Assembly: GCA_021778845.1 (NCBI GenBank)
Contig: JAJYBU010000010.1
Span: 43,619 to 107,618, forward strand
Source of the DNA: Acidobacteriota bacterium
GTDB taxonomy: Bacteria; Acidobacteriota; Terriglobia; Terriglobales; Acidobacteriaceae
DNA: 64,000 nt
Direction: 5' to 3'
The notes beneath the pieces are model-generated. The model did no database searches. It worked only from the letters and a program-made list of their open reading frames with translations, and was not told the origin of the DNA. The position numbers and the translations under genes were made by a program. Shown here in pieces: positions 45,304 through 53,906 of the stretch; positions within the stretch are counted from its first letter, which is position 1, and every line of letters begins with the position of its first letter.

Positions 45304-45579
45304 ATGGGCACGGTTCCTATCGTCAACATCTCTCCGCTGACCATCACCCAGTCCGACGAGCCACTGCTCGAACCGCTGGTGCCGGTCGCGCGGATCGAGA
45401 GCCCGACAGCAGGCACGGACGAAACCTATTCGCCCAGCGGAGAGCAGACGGCCAGGGGCTCGGAGGATTCGGAGGATGGGGAGTTGGAGGAGCAGCGCAA
45501 AGATTCCGCCGATGAAGTCGAGGAACAGCCGTCCTCAACGGAGCTGAGTGAGGCGCTGGCGATCGACTTTTTTGCCTGA
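45304..45579 (+). CDS. Small acidic hypothetical protein (91 aa)
   Basis: The 91-residue product begins MGTVPIVNISPLTITQSD, has a short hydrophobic patch (LLEPLVPVARIE) and then is highly acidic and Ser/Glu/Asp-rich, probably disordered, ending ALAIDFFA. No domain recognised. It follows the FtsB-like gene by 154 bases with two hairpins between. A frame this acidic on the plus strand of GC-rich DNA is unlikely by chance alone, but expression is not proved. Confidence 0.5.
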   Translation: MGTVPIVNISPLTITQSDEPLLEPLVPVARIESPTAGTDETYSPSGEQTARGSEDSEDGELEEQRKDSADEVEEQPSSTELSEALAIDFFA

Positions 45580-45622
45580 GGCTGCTGGCAGGGAACGGAC
45601 GAGATGCAGCGAATGCGCTGAA

Positions 45623-45865
45623 TTACAGCGCAGGTGGCGCATGATGCGCAATCTGCGCTGTTGTCGCGTCAATGTCGAAGCCAGTGAACAAGTCGGCAAT
45701 GCGCTCGTCGGTGAAACCGCGCTCGCGCAGCATGCGAATCTCGTCGCTGAGCATGGCAATGACCTGTGCTGCGGTAAAACGTTTCTCTTCGGCACCGGCG
45801 GCCTCGCGCAATTCGCGGGCGGCGATTGCCACTTGCGCGGGGGTGTAGGTTTTGTCGTCTGCCAT
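45623..45865 (-). CDS. Small hypothetical protein (80 aa)
   Basis: The 80-residue helical protein MADDKTYTPAQVAIAARELREAAG... has an excellent AGGAGG site about seven bases before its ATG, supporting a real gene. Two repeats of a helix pattern (YTPAQVAIAARELRE and FTAAQVIAMLSDEIRMLRE) suggest an internal duplication. A later segment reads GFTDERIADLFTGFDIDATTAQ. I recognise no family. It is convergent with the acidic gene at 45304. Confidence 0.7.
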   Translation of the reverse strand: MADDKTYTPAQVAIAARELREAAGAEEKRFTAAQVIAMLSDEIRMLRERGFTDERIADLFTGFDIDATTAQIAHHAPPAL

Positions 45866-45989
45866 TGGATTCCTCCTGACCCGTCAGTGATTGGAGGCCT
45901 TTATGGGTGCTCAGGGTTGGTCGAGTCTTGCCCATCACTTCGAGCGTGTAAACTTGAGCGGTTGAACGAAACTCTTCCCTGGGGAACGC

Positions 45990-46739
45990 ATGATTGTTAT
46001 CGATACTGAGTATGTCGACCTGTCAACACCCACTGGCCCGATGCGTACCCACATCGTGCGCCCGGCCGCGCCCGGCCGCTACCCGGGGATTCTGCTCTTC
46101 TCTGAGATATTTCAGGTGACGGCGCCGATCCATCGCACCGCCCTCCAGTTAGCTGGCCACGGCTATGTTGTCGCTGTGCCCGAGGTGTATCACGAGTACG
46201 AGCCTGCTGGAACGGTCCTCAAGTACGATCAAGCAGGATCTGACCGGGGCAACGCACTGAAGACGACCAAGCCCGTGCAGGCTTATGATGACGACGCGCG
46301 AGCAGCCCTCGAGCACCTTGCTGGACGAAGCGATTGCAATGGTCGGCTGGGCGTGATGGGAATCTGCATGGGCGGGCATCTTGCCTTCCGTGCTGCGATG
46401 AATCCGGAGGTCCTCGGTACGGTGTGCTTCTATGCGACGGACATCCATAAGGGCGGACTCGGCGAGGGAATGAAGGACAACTCCATGGCGCGGGCCGGCG
46501 AGATCAAGGGCGAAGTTCTCATGGTCTGGGGCCGCCAGGATCCGCACATTCCGACCGAAGGACGCATGAAGGTCCTCGAGCGGCTGAACGAGGTTGGAAC
46601 GCGGCTCAACTGGCACGAAGTCAATGGCGCCCACGCGTTTTTGCGCGATGAAGGAGTGCGCTACGATCCCGATCTCGCCCGCTCGATGTTTGGCCTGGCG
46701 CTGGATCTCTTTCATCGCACGATCGCGGTCGGAGCCTGA
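45990..46739 (+). CDS. Dienelactone hydrolase family protein
   Basis: The 249-residue alpha/beta hydrolase has the Cys nucleophile in LGVMGICMGGHLAFR, an Asp in WGRQDPHIPTEGRM and the His in EVNGAHAFLRDEG. These form the Cys-His-Asp triad of dienelactone hydrolases. The N-terminal EYVDLSTPTGPMRTHIVRPA and RYPGILLFSEIFQV are also typical. It may hydrolyse lactones from aromatic degradation, but no such genes surround it, and many members act on other esters. Confidence 0.87.
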   Translation: MIVIDTEYVDLSTPTGPMRTHIVRPAAPGRYPGILLFSEIFQVTAPIHRTALQLAGHGYVVAVPEVYHEYEPAGTVLKYDQAGSDRGNALKTTKPVQAYDDDARAALEHLAGRSDCNGRLGVMGICMGGHLAFRAAMNPEVLGTVCFYATDIHKGGLGEGMKDNSMARAGEIKGEVLMVWGRQDPHIPTEGRMKVLERLNEVGTRLNWHEVNGAHAFLRDEGVRYDPDLARSMFGLALDLFHRTIAVGA

Positions 46740-46766
46740 TCGACGCAGGACGGGATTCTCCGATGC

Positions 46767-47603
46767 TTACTCGATGTACTCCTTGAGCCAGGGGTCCTCG
46801 GTGTGCGTCAACTCCAGCGTGGTTCCGTCAAAGACAATCCTTCCCTCGTTGAGCACCAGAAACCGGGTGCTGGAGTCGATGCCATTGTTCGGGATGCGTT
46901 CCATGCGGTGTTCCTGCATGTTGTAGCGGTGAGTCGCCAACGTGAACGCGTCCTGTAGTCGATGGGTAATCAGCAGGCATGTTGTGTGGGATACATCGCG
47001 CTGCTTGAGCACAAGTTCGATGATGGTCATCGACGTAATGGGGTCCAGGCCGCCGGTTGGGGAATCGTAAAGGATGAGGTCCGGTCGACCAATGATCGCG
47101 CGCGCAATGGATACGCGCCTCCGCATGCCGCCGCTCAACTCCGACGGATATTTGTCGATCACCTTGTCGAGTTCCACAAAACTTAGCGCTTCGAGAACGC
47201 GTGCATGAATCTCCTGGGGATCGACATGTTCCTCCTCGAGGCGATACGCCACATTGTCTTCGACGTTGAGCGAATCAAATAGCGCGCTTTCCTGAAATAC
47301 CATCCCGATATGGGCGCGCATCTCAAACATATCGCGCTCCTTCATCTCGCGCAGCGATCGTCCAAAGACGCGAATTTCGCCGCTGTCGGGCTCGATGAGC
47401 CCGTTTGCGAGCTTCATGAGCACGCTCTTCCCGCCGCCCGCTGGTCCCAACAGAATGCGCGTCTCGCCATGGGCCACCGAGAAGCTCAAGTCGCTCAGCA
47501 CCGCGTGGCCCTCAAAGCCGATGGAGACGTTCTCGAACTCGAGCATGGGGCGGCCGCTGGCAAGAAACTCGGACATCTGCGCACTCACGACCGTCTCCGT
47601 CAT
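46767..47603 (-). CDS. MlaF-like ABC transporter ATP-binding protein
   Basis: The 278-residue ATPase has Walker A GPAGGGKSVLMK, signature LSGGMRRRVSIARA and Walker B LILYDSPTGGLDP, all near the MlaF/Ttg2A consensus. In Mla-type systems this subunit powers phospholipid traffic between inner and outer membranes. It follows the permease gene by three bases. MlaD- and MlaB/C-like genes are not present in this window, so the substrate-binding parts would be elsewhere. Confidence 0.87.
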   Translation of the reverse strand: MTETVVSAQMSEFLASGRPMLEFENVSIGFEGHAVLSDLSFSVAHGETRILLGPAGGGKSVLMKLANGLIEPDSGEIRVFGRSLREMKERDMFEMRAHIGMVFQESALFDSLNVEDNVAYRLEEEHVDPQEIHARVLEALSFVELDKVIDKYPSELSGGMRRRVSIARAIIGRPDLILYDSPTGGLDPITSMTIIELVLKQRDVSHTTCLLITHRLQDAFTLATHRYNMQEHRMERIPNNGIDSSTRFLVLNEGRIVFDGTTLELTHTEDPWLKEYIE

Positions 47604-47606
47604 CGC

Positions 47607-48386
47607 CTACCTTCCGAATATCCCGATCATCAATTGCGTGACGAGAAAATCTACCAGAATGATGATGACCGAAGAGGCGACTACGGCCTGGGTTGTGGAT
47701 CGGCCTACACCGCGTGTTCCGCCCGTCGTTCTCAACCCGTAGTAGCAACCGATTGTGGCGATGATGAAACCTGAGAACAGCGGCTTCACGAGGCCCTCCA
47801 CGACGTCGCCGTGCACCAGCGACATGTAGCCCGTGTGGAAGAAGGTTCCTGCGTTCAGCTTCAGCATGGTGACAGACACAAACGCTCCGCCGGCGATGCC
47901 GCATGCGTCCGAGATAATGGTGAGGAAAAACAGCATGAAGACGGTTGCGACCAGCCTCGGAGTGACCAGCTTGCGAACCGGATCGGTGCCCAGCGCCCGC
48001 ATCGCGTCAATCTGCTCGGAGACCTTCATTGACCCCAGTTCGCTGGCCATCCCGGAGGCATTGCGCCCTGACACCATCAGCCCCGTTAGCACTGGCCCCA
48101 ACTCCTTGACCATGGAAAGAGTGACGAGTTCGCCGGTCATATTTACCGCGCCAAACTCTTTGAGCGAAACCGCTGCCTGCAGTGCGAGCACGCAGCCGGT
48201 AAAGAAGCCCGTCAGCACAACTATCGGCAGGGAACCGACGCCGATCGAGTCCATCTGGGTGTAGATGTCGTCCATATACCGTGGCCGCGAAAAGATGTCG
48301 CCGATCGCCTTCGCGCAGAGGAGCGAATACTCTTGCACCGAGGCGACAATGGTCTTAGCGTAGGCTTCTGGAGAGACAAATCTCAT
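47607..48386 (-). CDS. MlaE-family ABC transporter permease
   Basis: The 259-residue integral membrane protein has five to six helices and MlaE signatures such as GSLPIVVLTGFFTGCVLALQ, LGPVLTGLMVSGRNASGMASELGSMKVSEQIDAM and DPVRKLVTPRLVA. It should form the lipid-transporting channel with the adjacent ATPase. A short 102-base gap separates it from the divergent alcohol dehydrogenase, so promoters for both transcripts must lie there. Confidence 0.88.
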   Translation of the reverse strand: MRFVSPEAYAKTIVASVQEYSLLCAKAIGDIFSRPRYMDDIYTQMDSIGVGSLPIVVLTGFFTGCVLALQAAVSLKEFGAVNMTGELVTLSMVKELGPVLTGLMVSGRNASGMASELGSMKVSEQIDAMRALGTDPVRKLVTPRLVATVFMLFFLTIISDACGIAGGAFVSVTMLKLNAGTFFHTGYMSLVHGDVVEGLVKPLFSGFIIATIGCYYGLRTTGGTRGVGRSTTQAVVASSVIIILVDFLVTQLMIGIFGR

Positions 48387-48488
48387 GGGTTCGCGCTTGG
48401 CTCAGGGTATCAGATGCAGCATGGGCTGCTACCGGTCGCATGTTCAGGAAAGTCGTTCAGGAGGCCTCTGGGATGAGAAAATAAAGAG

Positions 48489-49628
48489 ATGGCCCCTGCC
48501 GCAAACCAGACCGTTGGCCGGACGATGAGAGCCGCTGTTCTTCGTGGCAAGGAGGACCTGCGCGTCGAGGACGTCCCTATCCCAGTTGCTGGCCACGGCG
48601 AGTTGGTACTGCGCGTCGGCGCTGCCCTCACCTGCGGCACTGATCTCAAGGTCTACCGCCGCGGCTATCACGCGAAGATGCTCACCCTCGACCGTCTCTT
48701 CGGCCACGAGTTAGCTGGAACGGTCGTACAGATCGGCGAAGGCGTGACGAGCTTCGCGATTGGCGACCGCGTCCTTCCACTTAACTCTGCGCCCTGCGAC
48801 GTCTGCTTTTTTTGCCGCAACAACCAGCAGAACCTCTGCGACGACCTCCTCTTCAACAACGGAGCCTACGCTGAGTACATCCGCATCCCCGCGCGCATTG
48901 TCGAAAAAAATACCCTCCGCATTCCCGATGCGATGCCCTTCGAACATGCTGCGCTCACCGAGCCACTGGCCTGCGTGCTGCGCGGCCTGGAAGAGTCAAA
49001 CGCTCACGCCGGGCAAACCGCCATCGTTCTCGGTGCCGGCCCGATCGGCCTGCTGTTCATCCACGCGGCCTCGCTCATGGGGCTGCACGTTATTGCCGTC
49101 GTCAAACGGAAGGATCAGGTTGCCACTGCACAACACTTCGGCGCCGAGCAGGTTCTTCGCATCGTGGACGTCCCCGACCCGATCGCCGCCGCGCGTGCGC
49201 TCACTCCGGAGGGCCGTGGTGCAGACATCGTTTTCGAAGCAGTTGCTACGCCCGAAGCCTGGCAGTGGGCCGTGCAGATGGCGCGCAAGGGTGGCCTCGT
49301 CAATCTCTTTGGCGGCCCGCCCAGCGGAACCTCCGTCTCGCTCGACACCAACCTGATCCACTACTCCGACCTCACCCTCAAGGCCAGTTTTCACCATACG
49401 CCCGCAACCGCGCGCCGAGCCTTCGAAATTCTCGCCTCTGGCCGTTTTCACTGTCAGGACTTCCTCACTGGTACGGCCACCATCGAAGACCTGCCCAACG
49501 TCTTCCGCCGCATGCTCACGCGTCCCGCGGACGGCGTCGCCCCCGAGATCAAGACGGCCATTTTTCCCAACGCCGCAGCCTCGCAAGCCGAGCCGCAGCA
49601 CGTCGCCGCCATCGAGGAGCCCGCATGA
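48489..49628 (+). CDS. Zinc-dependent alcohol dehydrogenase (MDR), first gene of hopanoid operon
   Basis: The 379-residue protein has the catalytic zinc segment CGTDLKVYRRG, GHELAGTVVQIG, and a structural-zinc cysteine cluster (APCDVCFFCRNNQQNLC). The Rossmann motif is VLGAGPIGLLFIHAA. Both zinc sites look intact. Its last four bases are shared with the hpnC start (ATGA), so it is cotranslated with the squalene genes. A role in hopanoid or isoprenoid alcohol metabolism is inferred only from this coupling. An internal ATG (48525) is another possible start. Confidence 0.85.
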   Translation: MAPAANQTVGRTMRAAVLRGKEDLRVEDVPIPVAGHGELVLRVGAALTCGTDLKVYRRGYHAKMLTLDRLFGHELAGTVVQIGEGVTSFAIGDRVLPLNSAPCDVCFFCRNNQQNLCDDLLFNNGAYAEYIRIPARIVEKNTLRIPDAMPFEHAALTEPLACVLRGLEESNAHAGQTAIVLGAGPIGLLFIHAASLMGLHVIAVVKRKDQVATAQHFGAEQVLRIVDVPDPIAAARALTPEGRGADIVFEAVATPEAWQWAVQMARKGGLVNLFGGPPSGTSVSLDTNLIHYSDLTLKASFHHTPATARRAFEILASGRFHCQDFLTGTATIEDLPNVFRRMLTRPADGVAPEIKTAIFPNAAASQAEPQHVAAIEEPA

Positions 49629-50620
49629 CCGCCCTCGCCAAAGCGATGCCCGTGCCCGCATCTCCCGCGGACGATGGCCTTCTCGGCGCTCCTGCGCTCT
49701 ACGTCACTCCTGCCACGCGCCCCTCGCTCGCCGAAGCACAGGCCTGGTGCAAGACTCTGGCGACCACGCACTATGAGAACTTCCACGTCGCAACGTTCTT
49801 CCTGCCGGCAGCCCTGCGCCCGCACTTTCACAGCGTCTACGCCTTCTGCCGCACGTCTGACGATCTCGGCGACGAAGTATCAGATACCGTAACAGCCACG
49901 CGTCTCCTCGCTGAATGGAGGGCCATGCTCCATCAGTGCTTCACTTATCCTGACCTCTCGCGCCATCCCGTCTTTGTAGCCCTGCGGCCTACCATCGCGG
50001 AGTGCAGCCTACCAGTCCAGCCTTTTGACGACCTCATCTCCGCCTTCGAGCAAGACCAGGTCTACACCCATCACGAATCGCTCGCAACGCTCGAGCACTA
50101 CTCGCGCTACTCCGCCAACCCTGTCGGTCGGCTTGTCCTTCTCGTCAGCGGCTACCACTCCGAAGAGCTCATGCATCTCTCCGACGACATCTGCACCGGC
50201 CTCCAACTCGCCAACTTCTATCAGGATGTGGTCGAAGATCGCGCCCGCGGACGCCGGTACATCCCCGCTGACGCCATGCAGCGTTTCGGTGTTTCAGACG
50301 AACAACTCATCGACTGCCGCTTCGACGCTAACGTCCGCGCGATGATGCAATTCCTCGTCGCCGATGCACGCGACCGCCTGACCCGCGGCCAGCGCATCAC
50401 GACTCTCGTCTCCCGCGATCTGGCCTCTACGCTGCAACTATTCGTCAACGGTGGCCATGCAATCCTCGACGCTATTGCCGCGCAGGACTACGACACTCTC
50501 CGTGCCCGCCCCGTCGTCACGAAGGCTGCAAAGCTGCGGCTGCTCGGCGGAGCGCTTGCTGGAAAACTCGCCGCATCCCTCCTGCCGTCGCGAGTTGCAG
50601 GCAAGGACCGCCCCGCATGA
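49625..50620 (+). CDS. hpnC: Hydroxysqualene synthase HpnC
   Basis: HpnC turns presqualene diphosphate into hydroxysqualene in the bacterial three-enzyme squalene route. The 331-residue trans-prenyltransferase has HSVYAFCRTSDDLGDE (first Asp-rich motif) and ANFYQDVVEDRARGRRYIP (second Asp-rich motif). The frame is open upstream inside the dehydrogenase, but ATG 49625 fits the overlap with that gene and the family start. Its end overlaps hpnD by ATGA. Confidence 0.93.
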   Translation: MTALAKAMPVPASPADDGLLGAPALYVTPATRPSLAEAQAWCKTLATTHYENFHVATFFLPAALRPHFHSVYAFCRTSDDLGDEVSDTVTATRLLAEWRAMLHQCFTYPDLSRHPVFVALRPTIAECSLPVQPFDDLISAFEQDQVYTHHESLATLEHYSRYSANPVGRLVLLVSGYHSEELMHLSDDICTGLQLANFYQDVVEDRARGRRYIPADAMQRFGVSDEQLIDCRFDANVRAMMQFLVADARDRLTRGQRITTLVSRDLASTLQLFVNGGHAILDAIAAQDYDTLRARPVVTKAAKLRLLGGALAGKLAASLLPSRVAGKDRPA

Positions 50621-51573
50621 GCGTCACACAATCTCCCGAACTCATCGCAGCGTACGCAGCCTGCCGTGCGATCGCCAAACGCGAAGCCAAAAACTTCTAC
50701 TACTCTTTTCGCGTCCTGCCACAGCACAAGTCCGACGCCATGTGCGCGGTCTACGCGTTCATGCGCAAAGCCGATGACCTCGCGGACGACGAATCCCTCT
50801 CGCTAGGAGCCCGCCGTGAAGCCATGGCCATCTGGACCGCTGCTTGGCGCGCCTCCCGCGTCACACCTGGCGAAGATCCCATCTTCCTTGCACTCAACGA
50901 TACGCAGCAACGCTTTGCTATCTCCGACGATCTTCTTGAGCAACTCGTTGCTGGTACTACTCTGGATCTCCAGCCTCAGCCCGACGGCGTTCACACGCTG
51001 GAAATCCCCAGCCGCAGCGGCCCTCCCCGCAGTATCCAGATCTACGACAGCGTAGCCGCGCTGCATCACTATTGCTATCTCGTAGCATCGGTCGTAGGCC
51101 TCGTCTGCATCCGCATCTTTGGGTACACCGACCGCCGCGCTGACCAGTTCGCCATCGACACCGGCATCGCCTTCCAACTCACCAATATCCTCCGCGACGT
51201 GAAAGAAGATGCTGACCGTGGCCGCATTTATCTCCCGGCCGACCTTCTCCGCGACAACGCCGTAGCCCCTGAGCGCATTCTTGCTCTTGCGTTCGGAGAC
51301 CCTCTTCAACCCAACGAACTTGCTCTCCTCCGCGGTCTCGAACTCCACGCCCAAATGCTGTACCGCAGCGCCGATCAACTCATCCCGCTGCTCGATCCTG
51401 ATGCTCGACCGGCTATGCGCGTTCTCGTCCGCATCTACCATGACCTTCTTGACCGCATCGCCGCGGATCAGGCCGCCATCTTCCGCGAGCGCGTCTCCGT
51501 TCCCACCGCTCGCAAGCTGAGCATCCTGGCGATCGGCATCCTTCAATCTTTCAAGGCCAGGCTGATCGGATGA
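50617..51573 (+). CDS. hpnD: Presqualene diphosphate synthase HpnD
   Basis: HpnD condenses two farnesyl diphosphates to presqualene diphosphate, the substrate of HpnC. The 318-residue protein has CAVYAFMRKADDLADDE and TNILRDVKEDADRGRIYLP, the two Asp-rich metal-binding motifs, with the ADDLADD form typical of HpnD. Overlaps on both sides by ATGA show a tightly coupled hpnC-hpnD-hpnE unit. Confidence 0.94.
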   Translation: MSVTQSPELIAAYAACRAIAKREAKNFYYSFRVLPQHKSDAMCAVYAFMRKADDLADDESLSLGARREAMAIWTAAWRASRVTPGEDPIFLALNDTQQRFAISDDLLEQLVAGTTLDLQPQPDGVHTLEIPSRSGPPRSIQIYDSVAALHHYCYLVASVVGLVCIRIFGYTDRRADQFAIDTGIAFQLTNILRDVKEDADRGRIYLPADLLRDNAVAPERILALAFGDPLQPNELALLRGLELHAQMLYRSADQLIPLLDPDARPAMRVLVRIYHDLLDRIAADQAAIFRERVSVPTARKLSILAIGILQSFKARLIG

Positions 51574-53015
51574 GCGAGCAGAGTACCACCGGAGTCCTCG
51601 ATGCTTTGATTATTGGCGCGGGCGCCGCAGGGCTTGCAGCAGCCGTTGCTCTGTCTGGTGCTGGAGCAAAGGTCGCGCTGCTTGAGCGCAAACCCTTCGT
51701 TGGCGGCCGCGCCTATTCCTATCCGCATCCCGCGCTCGATGAAGTCATCGACTCGCAGCATGTTCTGCTCGGCTGCTGTAGCAACCTCGTTGATCTCTGC
51801 AATCTTTCCGGTGCCAGTCGACACATTCGCTGGTATGACAGCATCACATTTCTCGAGCCTTCGTCCCCAACTACACCCACGCGTCGAAGCGATATCGGGC
51901 CCGGTCCGCTCCCGTCGCCCGGTCACTCCGCGCTCAGCTTTCTACGCGCGCCCATGCTCTCGCTCGCCGACAAATCGCGCATTGCCTTCGGTCTGCTCGA
52001 CTTCCTCCGCGCCTACCCGGCCTCCGACGACGAGCCGTTCTCCGCCTGGCTCCAGCGCACGCGCCAAACTGACCGCGCCATCCGACACTTCTGGGAGCCC
52101 ATCATCGTCGGCACGCTCAACGACACCTTCGACCGCTGCTCCACACGTTACGCCGGCCAGGTCTTCCACGAGTCCTTCATGAAGTCCGCGGAGGGTGGCC
52201 GCCTCGGCATTCCGTCGCAGCCACTTTCTGAGTTCTACTCGGCCGTGGCACGGCTCGCGGAAGAGCAAGGAGCTAGCCTCTACCCGCGCACTAGCATTGA
52301 CCGCATCGAGTGCCTCTCCAATGGCCTGTGGCAAGCCACTGCCTCCGACGGTTCCACGCGCCGCGCCCAAAGCCTGCTCCTTGCGCTGCCCTTCGAGCAG
52401 ACTGCACGCCTTCTCGGAACGCTGCCAGAGTCGTCGCTACAACGCCAGCGCCTTCTGCCCTCGCTCGCGCATTTCACCCACGCGCCTATCACGACTATCC
52501 ACCTCTGGTTCGATCGCCCCATCACCGACCTCGATCACGCGGCGCTGCTCGATACGCGCATCCAGTGGATGTTCAACAAGACACGCATCCGCCGATTGGA
52601 AACCAATACACAGCCAACGGAATGCCAATACCTGGAACTGGTTATTAGCGCTTCCCACCCGGAACTCCATCAGTCTCGCGAGGAAATCCTCAAGTCTGCT
52701 TTAGCAGAACTCGTGCGCTTCTTTCCGATCGTCCGTGAGGCCAAACTCGTGAAAGCTGGAGTTCTCAAAGAAGCGCGCGCCACCTTCTCCGTAACCCCGG
52801 GGCTCGATCGCTTCCGCCCCACGCCCAGCGCTCCCGGAGCCAATCTTTACCTTGCGGGCGACTGGACGCTCTCTGGCTGGCCCTCCACCATGGAAGGCGC
52901 CGTCCGCAGCGGCCGCCTCGCAGCCGAAGCCATCGCCCGCGCTACTGGCAACGCTGCCAACTTCCTGACGCCAGACCTTCCCCCCGCGGGCTTGATGAAA
53001 TTCTTCAGCCGTTAG
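51570..53015 (+). CDS. hpnE: Hydroxysqualene dehydroxylase HpnE
   Basis: HpnE is an FAD-dependent amine-oxidase-like enzyme that reduces hydroxysqualene to squalene. The 481-residue protein has the dinucleotide motif ALIIGAGAAGLAAAVALSGAGAKV, then LERKPFVGGRAYSY, and a C-terminal FAD segment LYLAGDWTLSGWPSTMEGAVRSG. It ends the plus-strand hopanoid run; the stop TAG (53013-53015) shares three bases with the stop of the convergent membrane protein gene. No squalene-hopene cyclase is in the window. Confidence 0.94.
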   Translation: MSEQSTTGVLDALIIGAGAAGLAAAVALSGAGAKVALLERKPFVGGRAYSYPHPALDEVIDSQHVLLGCCSNLVDLCNLSGASRHIRWYDSITFLEPSSPTTPTRRSDIGPGPLPSPGHSALSFLRAPMLSLADKSRIAFGLLDFLRAYPASDDEPFSAWLQRTRQTDRAIRHFWEPIIVGTLNDTFDRCSTRYAGQVFHESFMKSAEGGRLGIPSQPLSEFYSAVARLAEEQGASLYPRTSIDRIECLSNGLWQATASDGSTRRAQSLLLALPFEQTARLLGTLPESSLQRQRLLPSLAHFTHAPITTIHLWFDRPITDLDHAALLDTRIQWMFNKTRIRRLETNTQPTECQYLELVISASHPELHQSREEILKSALAELVRFFPIVREAKLVKAGVLKEARATFSVTPGLDRFRPTPSAPGANLYLAGDWTLSGWPSTMEGAVRSGRLAAEAIARATGNAANFLTPDLPPAGLMKFFSR

Positions 53016-53401
53016 CGCGCCAGCAAAATCACGCCCGCCACGACACACATCGTCGCCAGCCACCTTCGCCGGTCCACCTTCTCGCGCAAAAAGAACTTTG
53101 CTGCAATCGCATTGCCGACATATGTGAGCGCCGCAATTGCCGGTCCTGCCAGCGAAAGATTCGCAATGCTCAGAGCGAACAGCATCGAGAAGAAGTTCAA
53201 CGCCATGCACAATGCCCCGATCACAAACCGCGCATTCGTGAGCACGGCCCCAATCGCCCCACCGAGTCCATGCAGTGCCCGGATATCATCCAGGTCGCCA
53301 AGCTGCCGCATCCCCGAGGCGATCATCACTTCGCCAATGACGGCCAGCGCCGCCACAAACAAAATCGCAGACCACACATGTACCATGGGCGACAGCGTCA
53401 T
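53012..53401 (-). CDS. Half-size DMT/SMR-type membrane protein B
   Basis: The 129-residue protein has four predicted helices (VWSAILFVAALAVIGEVMI, FVIGALCMALNFFSMLFAL, SLAGPAIAALTYVGNAIAA, RRWLATMCVVAGVILLA). It matches the small multidrug/EamA-half architecture used by ArnE/ArnF lipid-carrier flippases. ATG 53401 forms ATGA with the stop of its partner. Location between hpnJ and hpnE suggests a lipid- or sugar-lipid-related substrate, which is inference. Confidence 0.72.
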   Translation of the reverse strand: MTLSPMVHVWSAILFVAALAVIGEVMIASGMRQLGDLDDIRALHGLGGAIGAVLTNARFVIGALCMALNFFSMLFALSIANLSLAGPAIAALTYVGNAIAAKFFLREKVDRRRWLATMCVVAGVILLAR

Positions 53402-53826
53402 CGTCCCACCCCTGCGTCCATCTGGTCCAGTTCGGGATGCTCTGTTCGCGACGGGCCGCCGGCTACAAATCCTACCGCGCACACGATCAGCAGAATTCCC
53501 ATCCACCGCGACAGCGACAAGTGCTCGTGCAGCCAGTAGCGTCCCATCAGAGCAATCACCACGTAGCCGAAGGCCGTCGCTGGCATCACGAAGGTGAGAT
53601 CCGCCCAGCTCAACGCTGTCGTGTAGGTTGCAAAGAATCCGATCAGCAACACAATGCCGATATCGACGTAGGGATTGAACAGTGCGTGCCACAGCAGGCC
53701 GAGGTGATGTATGTTGACCGCGCCAACCTGGTCCATGCCGCGCTTCAGAAACGAATCGCCAACGGACGCCGTCAGCATGATGGCCAATAGAATCGCATAC
53801 TGCGACGGCTTGAGAACGTGTTTCAC
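53398..53826 (-). CDS. Half-size DMT/SMR-type membrane protein A
   Basis: The 142-residue protein has four helices (SQYAILLAIMLTASVGDSFL, DIGIVLLIGFFATYTTALSW, FVMPATAFGYVVIALMGRYW, RWMGILLIVCAVGFVAGG) and a polar C-terminal tail. It is the larger of two overlapping half-transporters and lies 80 bases after the hpnJ stop on the same strand. Pairs like this (for example EbrAB, ArnEF) form heterodimers. Function not known here. Confidence 0.72.
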   Translation of the reverse strand: MKHVLKPSQYAILLAIMLTASVGDSFLKRGMDQVGAVNIHHLGLLWHALFNPYVDIGIVLLIGFFATYTTALSWADLTFVMPATAFGYVVIALMGRYWLHEHLSLSRWMGILLIVCAVGFVAGGPSRTEHPELDQMDAGVGR

Positions 53827-53906
53827 GCAAATCCCTTCTGCTGTTCAATACAAAGAAAAAGGCGGCCAGCGGAGTGCGCCAGCCGCCCCTCGATCTTCAA
53901 CAAAGA

